64,000 nucleotides of DNA from Anaeromassilibacillus sp. An200. Lineage in GTDB: Bacteria > Bacillota > Clostridia > Oscillospirales > Acutalibacteraceae. The position numbers were made by a program, and so were the translations under genes. Shown here piece by piece: positions 8,500-16,230 of the stretch. Within the stretch, counting starts at the first letter, position 1; every line of letters begins with the position of its first letter. Location: positions 1 through 64,000 of the forward strand of contig NZ_NFJU01000017.1 in NCBI RefSeq assembly GCF_002160025.1. The letters run 5' to 3'. The notes beneath the pieces were generated by a model. It was not told where the DNA came from and made no database searches. It saw nothing but the letters and a program-made list of their open reading frames with translations.

Positions 8500-8960
8500 G
8501 AGCCTCCCCTGATCTTGCGCTCCGTATTTAACTTGGCAATTTCTTCTATTACACCATACTTGCGGTGAGCAAGTCGCGCAGGCCGGCTCAGCCGTTCCAC
8601 ACTGCTAGACCTGGAATTGCCATTGCAAAAAGCATCATTGATCTGCACACCGGCAGCTGCTCAGTGCGGAATACAGAAAGCAGCGTTTCGTTTTCCTTCA
8701 CGATTTAAGTGGCAGCGATTTCCAAAAAACAAATAATCAATTTATAACAGCCTCTTTTTTGTGTCCGTTCGCAAAGATTTGGAAAAAGCTATCTGCCAGA
8801 TAGCCAGCCTGTTTTCTCTATGGGGTGATTTTGCGACAATACTTTAAATATTGAAATCTTCAAAAATTTTTCAGAAGATAAGTTTTCAAGAAAAGACAAA
8901 GAGCAGGCTAAATCTAATATAGATTTCAAAGAACTTATTCTAATAAAGATAAAACCCAAA
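8500..8960. other. gene-free, AT-rich boundary region
   Basis: About 460 bases with no convincing gene. Composition shifts from GC-rich chromosome to AT-rich accessory DNA around 8700. A minus-strand open frame at 8328-8648 overlaps the neighbouring gene and has no ribosome binding site. I see no tRNA, terminator or clear promoter here. Confidence 0.5.
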
Positions 8961-9587
8961 TCACTTGTTTGCAAAATTTTTCAATATTGTGACATCATCT
9001 TTTTCTTTGCTAATATCTGTTGAATAACAGAAACTAATACTTGTATCGTCAGCAAAACTGTTATACAAGTTTTCTCTCAACAATTTTGTTTTATCTGAAT
9101 TAAATTCACTTCTCTTCTGACCTTCCGGATTTCTTTTTACTCCAGTACAATAAATCTTATTGGGATCTTCAGAATCACTCTTACTAAGAGAAGAAATCAT
9201 CGCTTTTTTCTCCAAGTCGTTTATCTTTTTCATGTCTGGTAGTTTTGTTGGAATGGAGCTCCCCAGTCTTTGTGAAAATTGTTCTAAAATATCACCTAAA
9301 TTATATGCATACTCTATACCAAAATAGCTTCTTAAAGTTTTAGCGTCAATTAATAATCTATAGCTATTTGCTTCAACCTGTAGACTATCATCTATGTTAT
9401 CACTTTTCATAAATTCTAACTTTACAAGCGCATATTCATTTACTTTTTTTGTTTCCACAAATCTCTTAACAAGCACAATATATTCAATTCCTTTATATCG
9501 AAAAAGAAAGTCACATATACTCCATTGCTTACTCTTCATATCATTTTTAAGAAGCCTTAAATTATTTAAATTTCCTAATTTTCCCAA
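8961..9587 (-). CDS. DUF6037-like hypothetical protein
   Basis: A 208-aa, lysine-rich, AT-rich gene with a TTG start at 9587 about nine bases after a GGAGAGGGG ribosome binding site. Features include FLFRYKGIEYIVLVKRF, LLIDAKTLRSYFGIEY, SKSDSEDPNKIYC and RNPEGQKRSEFNSDKTKLLR near the C-terminus. From memory these match the DUF6037 family of Firmicutes accessory genes, but I could not search. No catalytic motif, signal peptide or membrane segment is evident. It lies just downstream of recombinase 1 and just outside the inferred left boundary of the integrated elements, so it would follow rlmD on an empty chromosome. Confidence 0.62.
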   Translation of the reverse strand: MGKLGNLNNLRLLKNDMKSKQWSICDFLFRYKGIEYIVLVKRFVETKKVNEYALVKLEFMKSDNIDDSLQVEANSYRLLIDAKTLRSYFGIEYAYNLGDILEQFSQRLGSSIPTKLPDMKKINDLEKKAMISSLSKSDSEDPNKIYCTGVKRNPEGQKRSEFNSDKTKLLRENLYNSFADDTSISFCYSTDISKEKDDVTILKNFANK

Positions 9588-9709
9588 CTTTTCTTTCCCC
9601 TCTCCATTTGTAAAGATACAGTCACAAAAAGATCCACTTTTTTAGTCTTTTCATGATGTGTATCAATCAACACTTCCCCCGCCAAAGCTCATTTACTCTA
9701 AGTACATTA

Positions 9710-11380
9710 TTATATGGAAAGCAAGACAACCGTCTCGACTGTACTTTCTTTGTCCCAACTCATTTCGTCGATCTCCTGACCGTTATAGAACACTGGGAAC
9801 TTGAATCTGATATGCCTCAAAAATCGTCCATCCGGCAGTTCGTCCTCATAAATATCAACACGTTCCACGAAGCTGCTCAGAAACTCTTTCTTTTCAGCAT
9901 CTGTAAATTTATCATACAGTTTATCAAAGTATAGCAGATATTGATACACGTTGTCACTACCCAGCTTTTGCTGGCGAATGTTTTGAATCCGCACTTCCAC
10001 CTGAGCGATAGAATCTTCAATCTCGTCGATCTGGTCATAAAAATGATCCAAACGATCCTGCATATCCTGATACTTCCGGTCATAGTAGCGGTCTGTCACA
10101 TCCAGACTATCCATCTGCTGTGCCAGTTTGTTTTTGGCCCCTAATACCTGCCGAAGCTGCTTGCGGAGATTTTCGATTTCCTGTTCCAACTCTCCGGTAT
10201 CAATACGGGTGTTGATTTTCTGCCGAATAGCAGCTTCAAATTTCGGATTTTGTACCAGCTTTTTAATTACTTCTGCCACCGCTGCATTGACCTTATCTTC
10301 GCCCCATTGCTTTTTATATGTGCAGACATGCCCATCAACAGAGCGGCGATGCTTGCAAGTGTAGTAGAAATAGTCTTTGTATCGGGAGCCATCCTTTTTC
10401 TTCTTACGGTTGACATTGCCATACATACCGGCACCACAAATGGGGCAGCAGAGAATACCAGAAAGAAGATGTTCGTGCTCCAGGCTGTAGGTCTTTTCTC
10501 TCTTTACCCCAGTTCTTAATCGCCTGTCGTGTGCAGTGTTCCAGATTTCTTCTGACACAATCGCTTCATGAATACCATCATACAGCATATAGGAATCCTG
10601 CTTGACGATATGGTAAGCATTGCGTTTGCCGGGGATTTTCTCATTTTTCCGTCTGCCATAAGCAAGTTTTCCGCAATAAACCGGATTATCCAAAACGCCC
10701 TTGATGAATGACGCTGCAAACGCATTTAGCGTATTGTTCTGACGTTTTTTCTTTTGGTATCCCTGCTGGTTCAGCCATGCAGCAATTCCGTTGACACCCA
10801 TCGTCGTGTTGATGTATTTGTCGAAAATCAAGCGGATAATCTCTGCTTCATCCTCAGCGATTTCCAGTTCTCCGTCTACCAGTTTATAGCCGTAAGGAGC
10901 AAATCCGCCGTTCCATTTTCCTTCACGGGCTTTTTGACGGCGGCCTTCCATGGTCTGCACCAGAATATTCTCTCGTTCAATCTCGGCAACAGCAGAAAGC
11001 ACCGAAATCATCAGCTTTCCGCTGTCTTTGGAGCTGTCGATTCCATCTTCCACGCAGATCAGGTTCACACCGAAATCCTGCATCTTTTGCAGTGAGGTCA
11101 ATACATCAGCGGCATTACGGCCAAAACGGGATAACTTGAATACCAGCACGAAAGAAACATGATCTTTTCCTTCTTCGATGTCCCGCAGCATTTGCAAAAA
11201 TTCAGGACGTCCCTCTACACTTTTTCCGGATTTTCCTTCATCAGAGTATTCACCGACAATTACCATGTCCTGAAAGTCTGCATACTTGCGAAGTTTGTCT
11301 TTCTGGGCATCCAGACTGTATCCATCTACCTGCATGGAAGTAGAAACTCTCGTATAGATATAACACTCCTTTTTCTTCAT
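9710..11380 (-). CDS. large serine recombinase 1 (integrase of element 1)
   Basis: A 556-aa site-specific recombinase that would cut, exchange and rejoin attachment sites through a phosphoserine link. The N-terminal resolvase domain opens with YIYTRVSTSMQ (catalytic Ser13 in RVSTS) and contains the conserved KLSRFGR and SVLSAVAEIERENI. A recombinase domain follows (GKWNGGFAPYGYKL), then a zinc ribbon (CPICG ... CKHRRSVDGHVC), a long coiled coil (about residues 390-470) and a C-terminal region. It ends one residue after ETVVLLS, exactly at the attachment core, with no tail, unlike its homologue at 23.5-25.5 kb. The start has a GGAGG. It probably excises and integrates the 9.7-23.8 kb element. 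The missing tail is explained by integration into rlmD (see findings). Confidence 0.95.
   Translation of the reverse strand: MKKKECYIYTRVSTSMQVDGYSLDAQKDKLRKYADFQDMVIVGEYSDEGKSGKSVEGRPEFLQMLRDIEEGKDHVSFVLVFKLSRFGRNAADVLTSLQKMQDFGVNLICVEDGIDSSKDSGKLMISVLSAVAEIERENILVQTMEGRRQKAREGKWNGGFAPYGYKLVDGELEIAEDEAEIIRLIFDKYINTTMGVNGIAAWLNQQGYQKKKRQNNTLNAFAASFIKGVLDNPVYCGKLAYGRRKNEKIPGKRNAYHIVKQDSYMLYDGIHEAIVSEEIWNTAHDRRLRTGVKREKTYSLEHEHLLSGILCCPICGAGMYGNVNRKKKKDGSRYKDYFYYTCKHRRSVDGHVCTYKKQWGEDKVNAAVAEVIKKLVQNPKFEAAIRQKINTRIDTGELEQEIENLRKQLRQVLGAKNKLAQQMDSLDVTDRYYDRKYQDMQDRLDHFYDQIDEIEDSIAQVEVRIQNIRQQKLGSDNVYQYLLYFDKLYDKFTDAEKKEFLSSFVERVDIYEDELPDGRFLRHIRFKFPVFYNGQEIDEMSWDKESTVETVVLLSI
9715..9736 (-). repeat. 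attachment core a (junction of element 1 with the rlmD 3' flank)
   Basis: A 22-base sequence identical to positions 39332-39353 inside rlmD; its last 11 bases plus two more also match 23821-23833 inside recombinase 2. It encodes ETVVLLS in the same reading frame at all three places. I read this copy as the distal hybrid site, with recombinase sequence on one side and the original rlmD tail (one codon, then stop) on the other. Confidence 0.72.
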
Positions 11381-11493
11381 TTTACGTTGCCTCCATCCTG
11401 CATCGTTATGTAAATTGTGCCACTGTCAGCGACACAATATTTTGGTTTTATGAATTACTAAAACATGTTATTTGTTGTCCCAACTTCATTTTA

Positions 11494-11688
11494 TCATGCT
11501 GTCTTGTCCGCAGTCAATGAACTTGTTGGAAACTTTTTGGGATTCATACCTGATGACCCCTGTGTACCTTGTTTTGTTGTATCATTCATATCATTTTCTT
11601 CTGTTTTGGGAAGATCCAACTCTCCGCCATATTTTTCAATCATTCTGGCCAAAAAGTCGGTGCACCTCTCAAAATCAGCATTTACCAT
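11494..11688 (-). CDS. small relaxase-associated protein
   Basis: A 64-aa protein whose ATG at 11688 has GGAGG upstream and lies inside the last codons of the MobL fragment. Its N-terminus (FERCTDFLARMIEKYG) closely resembles the small gene directly after the MobV relaxase in element 2 (FDRCVDVMARLLQKYG). Conservation of sequence and position after two different relaxases argues that it is a real mobilization accessory gene. The C-terminal half is polar and probably disordered. Function unknown. Confidence 0.65.
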   Translation of the reverse strand: MVNADFERCTDFLARMIEKYGGELDLPKTEENDMNDTTKQGTQGSSGMNPKKFPTSSLTADKTA

Positions 11689-12644
11689 AGGCGCTCCTCC
11701 TGTTTGTCCTGATGACGATCCGAATGCTGCTGTTCTTGTTCACGCTGCCCTTGTTTGCGCAACACTTCATCTACCAGGACCTGCAATTCCCGTAGTTTCT
11801 TGCTCTCTTTCCAAAGCAGGCTGGCCTGTGCTGATTGCTGGCGGTATTCCTGTTCCAATTGACTCATTTCATTCTTCCAAACATCTACCGATGGTTCGCC
11901 GTCAGGCACAGCTTCTTTGAGCTTGCGTTTGGCCAAATAAAAACGCCGGAAGTCACTTTCATGCTCTTGCTTGAACAGCTCCCGACGTTTTTTGAATTTG
12001 AAAGTATTTAGTTTTTCTTGAAGGGGTTTTAGCTCCTCGTATGCCTCTGCATGACGCAGCAATTCTTTCAGAGCTTTGATCCGCTCCTGTTTTTCTCTGG
12101 TGCCCTCTTGCAAAATGTGGCGAGCATCCTCCATTTGCTCCATCTCCTTGCGAAGATCTTCCACGGTAAACAATTTGTGTTCGGATAAATAATTCACGGT
12201 TTCATTCAACTGTTTCAAATTCCCGACACGAGCCTTTTGTCTGGCGTAGGCGGGAAGATGCAGGGTGCCTCGGTTGCGTTCGCCATAATAGTCCTGAATC
12301 AACCGAACCAAATCCTGACTGGTTTGCTGTTTTCCCAATTCCTCCCGAAGAACCTCAATCCACAGCTTTAAGTCAGCAATCCGCTGTTTGAGATTTTTCA
12401 AAATACGATTGGTTGCCTTGATCCAGCGGTTCAATTCACCTTTTTCGGTACGGATACCTTTTTGCTCCATCCGGCGTACCACAGGTCCTTCATGAACAGT
12501 AGGCAGAATATCCAGTGCTTGATCTTCATAAGAACGGTGGTCGATACGGCAAGACAAGCCCTTCTGTTCAAATTTTGCGTTTACCATATTGGCCCATTGT
12601 GCTCGCCACAGTTCCAAAGTTTCAGGATGGACGTGGTACAACAT
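11682..12644 (-). pseudogene. MobA/MobL-family relaxase, C-terminal fragment
   Basis: The 320-aa reading corresponds only to the C-terminal part of a MobA/MobL plasmid relaxase: WRAQWANMVNAKFEQKGL, CRIDHRSYEDQALDILPTVHEG and GELNRWIKATN are typical of the segment after the nuclease domain, followed by a long charged coiled coil. The N-terminal HUH nuclease with its HxH metal site and catalytic tyrosine is missing. The sequence breaks at about 12645, where plus-strand DUF6076-like coding sequence begins abruptly. Relaxase activity should be absent; the fragment is probably a deletion or recombination remnant. Confidence 0.78.
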
Positions 12645-13739
12645 CAGATACTGTCGCTAGATTTCTGGCAGGACACTGTGAGCTATGAGGGAAAAAACTT
12701 TCCGTCCGGTACCATAGGATGTGATGCTCTCAATATTCCCGCTGCTCTGATTAAACAGATTACGGAATTATGTGGGAGTTTGAATCTATTTATGGGAGCT
12801 ATGCAGCTTGGTATGGCCAATGCAGAATTGTTTACGTCAGCCAGAGAAAGTGCTTTGCAAATTGTCCATAAACTAAAAGATATTCCTCCCTTTTCCTATC
12901 TGGATGAAAAGCGGATAACAGCACATATCCAGAAGGTGTTTTCGAATGAATATCTGGAAAATGCCATGGCGTATGCCCAATCTCTTGCTTCCGGAAATTT
13001 GATGAATGCTCTAGACCCTCAATATCAAAAGGCACTGACACTTCTGCGAGTTGTCCCAGTGCTGGCACATTTGGGCTATTCTCTGGAACAGTTCCAGGAT
13101 ACTATGCTCCAGTTTGCGGAGTCGCTCAATACCGCAGAACAGGAACGGTCGCCCAGCGGATATGCTGCTTCCTTTGGGGACTTTTTCTCCAGTAATCCCA
13201 GCTTGTCGGAAGAGGATGGAAGCTGGATGTCCCTGACTAACGCTTCCGTGCAGTATGTACCTGCGATACAGCCCGGCAGCAACACGCCGCAACTGGTCAA
13301 GCGGATGCACTATGTGTCCTTTGTGGGGATGTTCCGCTCCGACCTCTTTGAAGGGCTTTGTGTAGGCCATGCGCCGAAGAAATGCCCCATCTGCGGACGT
13401 TGGTTTTTGACCACCAATGCCCGGCATACCAAATACTGTGGTAATCTTGCTCCAGGGGATAAGCTCCATCGAACTTGCCGCCAAATTGGAAACCTGCAAG
13501 GAAGGTCACAGCGTGAACTTGCTGCTGACCATCCTATCAAGCAGATTTGTGAACGCCGCTGTAACACCATTAACCGGTATGTCAAGCGTGGGACTCTCGA
13601 TGCTGACATTGCCAAACGTATGAAAAAACTGGCCAAAGATAAAATGCTGCGGGCATTGAGCAACGTGTCTTATGCCAAAGGGTGTTATGAGTCGGAAATG
13701 GAACAGGAATCCTTATTACGAGAAGTAAAACAAAAGTAA
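12627..13739 (+). pseudogene. DUF6076-like zinc-motif protein, probably 5'-truncated
   Basis: The 370-aa reading from the ATG at 12627 is the shortest extension that keeps the recognizable region, which starts near 12645 (LDFWQDTVSYEGKNFPSG). Everything upstream in this frame is antisense to the relaxase fragment, so the original start was probably lost at the junction; no good ribosome binding site precedes the ATG. The C-terminal third has a zinc-binding-like region (CPICGRWFL, HTKYCGN, HRTCRQIGN) and a basic helical end. From memory the family is DUF6076, common on Clostridia mobile elements; function unknown. It may still be expressed. Confidence 0.6.
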
Positions 13740-13764
13740 CAACTTAATGTATGAGGTATCTAAT

Positions 13765-14693
13765 ATGGGTGAATTTGATTTTACATATATTCTTCCAGAA
13801 AATTTTGAAAAGCGTGTTGTTCAGTACCTTTTGCAATTAGCCAATAGACAATTGGCAGAAGCATTTCAGCACTGCAAGTATGAGTATGAAGATGTTGGTT
13901 TAGCATATTATGCTGGTCTAAGAGGGGATAACTGGAACAAAAGAGCTCTTGACTTTACATTTGAGGGTACAGACAAGGATATTTCCGTATTAAAACGTGC
14001 AGATAAAAAATTAAAAGACGCTATTGGAAAAGCTCTTAAACCAAGCGAGTCTGGATTCCTCATTAGAAACGTTGTTTATTTTGATGCGGATGTTTCATTG
14101 GAAGATGTAGAAAGTCCTTCGTCTAATGAGGAAAGATTAAATTGTGATATTCAAACAGCCAAAAATGTTCTCAATGATTTAGTCCAAATAGGAGAACGTG
14201 TATGTTGGAATGCTTTATTCAACGCTGAAAGTTCAGAAAATAGTATCAACGATTATTTTAGGGATATGTTTTTTGCTAGGGGTATCTCGAAGTAAAAGAT
14301 CAATCTCGACACGGTGTGTCTGCGAGCGGCAAAGATGCTGCTGAGGTTGATATCCTGTTAACTAAGGACGGGAAAGAAATCGGCATATTTGAAGGTATGA
14401 AATTAAATAGCGTAAATGCCGATTATATAGACAGACATATCAGTAAATCAATAACGAATTATAATGCCTTAGGTACCGCTACTTTTATTGTAGCCTATGT
14501 TAATTCAGCAAATTTTGAAGCATTTTGGGAAAGGTATTCTGAGCATATTCTGCACTATGATTTTCCACTTCAGATAAAGGAAAATTTTTCTCCGTTAGTT
14601 CATCCTAATGCTGCGACACGGATAGCGTCAATGATTCTTACCAGAGACGGCTTTGATTTCCCGGTGTATTTTATTGCACTTAAAATAAGTTAG
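13765..14693 (+). pseudogene. accessory protein interrupted by a single-base frameshift
   Basis: Two abutting frames (13765-14295 and 14283-14693) read as one protein of about 309 aa if one G is restored to the G run at 14279-14282. The first part ends DYFRDMFFARG and the second resumes YLEVKDQSRHGVSASGKDAAEVDILL without loss. The start at 13765 has GAGG upstream. The second half (EVDILLTKDGKEIGIFEGMKL) has an acidic-strand-then-Glu/Lys arrangement reminiscent of nuclease folds of the PD-(D/E)XK type, but this is weak. I do not recognise the family. It lies between a truncated gene and a sigma-like gene, in the decayed part of element 1. A sequencing error is possible. Confidence 0.65.
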
Positions 14694-14728
14694 AAACTGA
14701 AAGTGCATGATTGAAAGGAGGTGCGCCG

Positions 14729-15916
14729 ATGCCGGAATACAAATGGAACTTGAAGGGATATTCCTCAAAATATGGATTTTATACCGGTGAAAACTTGTCT
14801 CGCATGGAAGCAGAGCGCACCTTACAGTTAGAACCGGAGCCGCCTAAAGTATCTAATTTGAATGACTATATCATCCAGGCACAGCAACAGAATAATTTGA
14901 GGTACCTGTCTTTCTTTCTGCATCACTATGAAAAGATGCTCAATGGACGGATTTATAACTTTTGGCGCAGCGACGGCAATGAGCGATATGATCCGGAGCG
15001 CTTCCTTGATTATAAAATGGTCTGCGTTGTGGCTGTGATTGAGCGCTTTTTAGATTATGATCCCAGCATAGGAGCTGACTTTACAACATATTTGTATCCT
15101 TTTATCACAGATGCCCTTCTTTCTTGCCGTATGCTGGAAGAAAGTTGGTCTGTGGATTCTCTGGATCAATACAAGAAAATTCGAGGAATTGCATGGAAAT
15201 ATCGCACATCGGGAGAACATGCACAGAAAACCATCTCCGAATATGCGGCTGAAAAGAACTGTAAGCAGGAAACGGCTGCTGAATATCTGAAGGCGGCAAA
15301 ATGGCTTCGCAGTCGCCAATCATTCTATGTTTCCCGACAAGATGAAGACAGTGAGGAAACCGGCGAAGATGTCAGCCGAGACGATCACTGGGACTATGCC
15401 GAAATCCTCTGGAATGGTATCAAAGCCGAAGCCATTCAAAAAGCCTTTGATGCTCTCGACTATCGAGAACAAACGTTACTGGAAAAGCGCAATGCTATCT
15501 GTATGCGATGTGGTAGGGTAAGTCCTTTGAACAGTCGTGCTTCTTTTGAAGAACTGGCTACCCTGTTTGAGGGTAGCGGAACCAGCGGGGCGGAACGAGC
15601 GTATCGTAAGGCTCTGGACAAACTGACAGTCGCTTTGGTAAAAGACGGCGCTCTGCACGCTGTTCATCTAAAGCGCAAAGACGTTACCAGGAAGAAAAAA
15701 GAAATCGCCACCGCAATCTATCTGTATCAGGTAGACTTCGATGGCGAATGGGGCGAAATATATTTTGATTTTGTGAACCAGGTTGCAGAAATTCAGCAAC
15801 TTGCGGAATGGGATCGAATGATAAGCAAAATATTTGCTAAAAAAGCGATTTGCTACATGCAAAACAATTCCATGCTAATTAACTTAAAAGAACTCGTAAT
15901 TCCATTCTTTTTGTAG
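14729..15916 (+). CDS. element-encoded RNA polymerase sigma-like factor
   Basis: A 395-aa protein starting at an ATG with AAAGGAGGTG upstream; an in-frame ATG at 14711 precedes that site and is not used. Residues about 60-140 look like sigma-70 region 2: a helical tract followed by RFLDYDPSIGADFTTYLYPFITDALL, matching the usual FDP..G..F.TYA...I...L pattern. The C-terminal part has a region-4-like segment (ALDYREQTLLEKRNAICMRCGR ... SFEELATLFEGSGTSGAERAYRKALDKL) with an insertion carrying CMRC. Such proteins are frequent on Clostridia mobile elements and may drive element promoters; a second one is encoded by element 2. The exact role is unproven. Confidence 0.68.
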   Translation: MPEYKWNLKGYSSKYGFYTGENLSRMEAERTLQLEPEPPKVSNLNDYIIQAQQQNNLRYLSFFLHHYEKMLNGRIYNFWRSDGNERYDPERFLDYKMVCVVAVIERFLDYDPSIGADFTTYLYPFITDALLSCRMLEESWSVDSLDQYKKIRGIAWKYRTSGEHAQKTISEYAAEKNCKQETAAEYLKAAKWLRSRQSFYVSRQDEDSEETGEDVSRDDHWDYAEILWNGIKAEAIQKAFDALDYREQTLLEKRNAICMRCGRVSPLNSRASFEELATLFEGSGTSGAERAYRKALDKLTVALVKDGALHAVHLKRKDVTRKKKEIATAIYLYQVDFDGEWGEIYFDFVNQVAEIQQLAEWDRMISKIFAKKAICYMQNNSMLINLKELVIPFFL

Positions 15917-15937
15917 AGTATAATTCGTGATTCTGTA

Positions 15938-15966
15938 TTGAACAAGTTCGTTCAAACGAATATAAT
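15938..15966 (+). promoter_or_regulatory. promoter with palindromic operator for the R-M operon
   Basis: TTGAAC (15938-15943) and TATAAT (15961-15966) are separated by 17 bases. The spacer contains a perfect 14-base palindrome, TTCGTTCAAACGAA (15947-15960), abutting the -10 box. A repressor bound there would block polymerase. The next gene encodes a small HTH protein, a natural candidate for autoregulation and control of hsdR-hsdMS. Confidence 0.6.
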
Positions 15967-16005
15967 GGAGATAGTAATTGTTTGCTTTTACTGGAGGTAC
16001 GTTCA

Positions 16006-16191
16006 ATGCTGAATGGCTATATTACGACACTGGAAGCCGCACAGAAGTGGAATATAAGTGCCCGACAAGTCCAAATCCTTTGTAAAAATAATCGCATAGA
16101 AGGCGCTGTGCAGATCAACAGAATATGGCTGATACCTGCCGATGTCAGCAAACCTACAAACACCTATAAACATCAATCACAGAGTTTATAA
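16006..16191 (+). CDS. small helix-turn-helix (excisionase/MerR-like) DNA-binding protein
   Basis: A 61-aa protein with CTGGAGG upstream of the ATG. Almost the whole length is one winged-helix HTH: YITTLEAAQKWNISARQVQILCKNNRIEGAVQINRIWLIPADV, the layout of excisionase and MerR-type short DNA-binding proteins. It is the first gene after the palindrome-containing promoter and leads into hsdR after 40 bases. It could be the R-M controller or a recombination directionality factor for recombinase 1; sequence alone does not decide. Confidence 0.75.
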   Translation: MLNGYITTLEAAQKWNISARQVQILCKNNRIEGAVQINRIWLIPADVSKPTNTYKHQSQSL

Positions 16192-16230
16192 ATTACAATC
16201 GCAGTCATAAACAGAGGGAGGGCTGCTGTT

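Noticed and set aside
8328-8648. Possible small gene upstream of the toroid-like gene
   Set aside because: Overlaps the neighbour out of frame and has no ribosome binding site; may be a remnant but I cannot support it.
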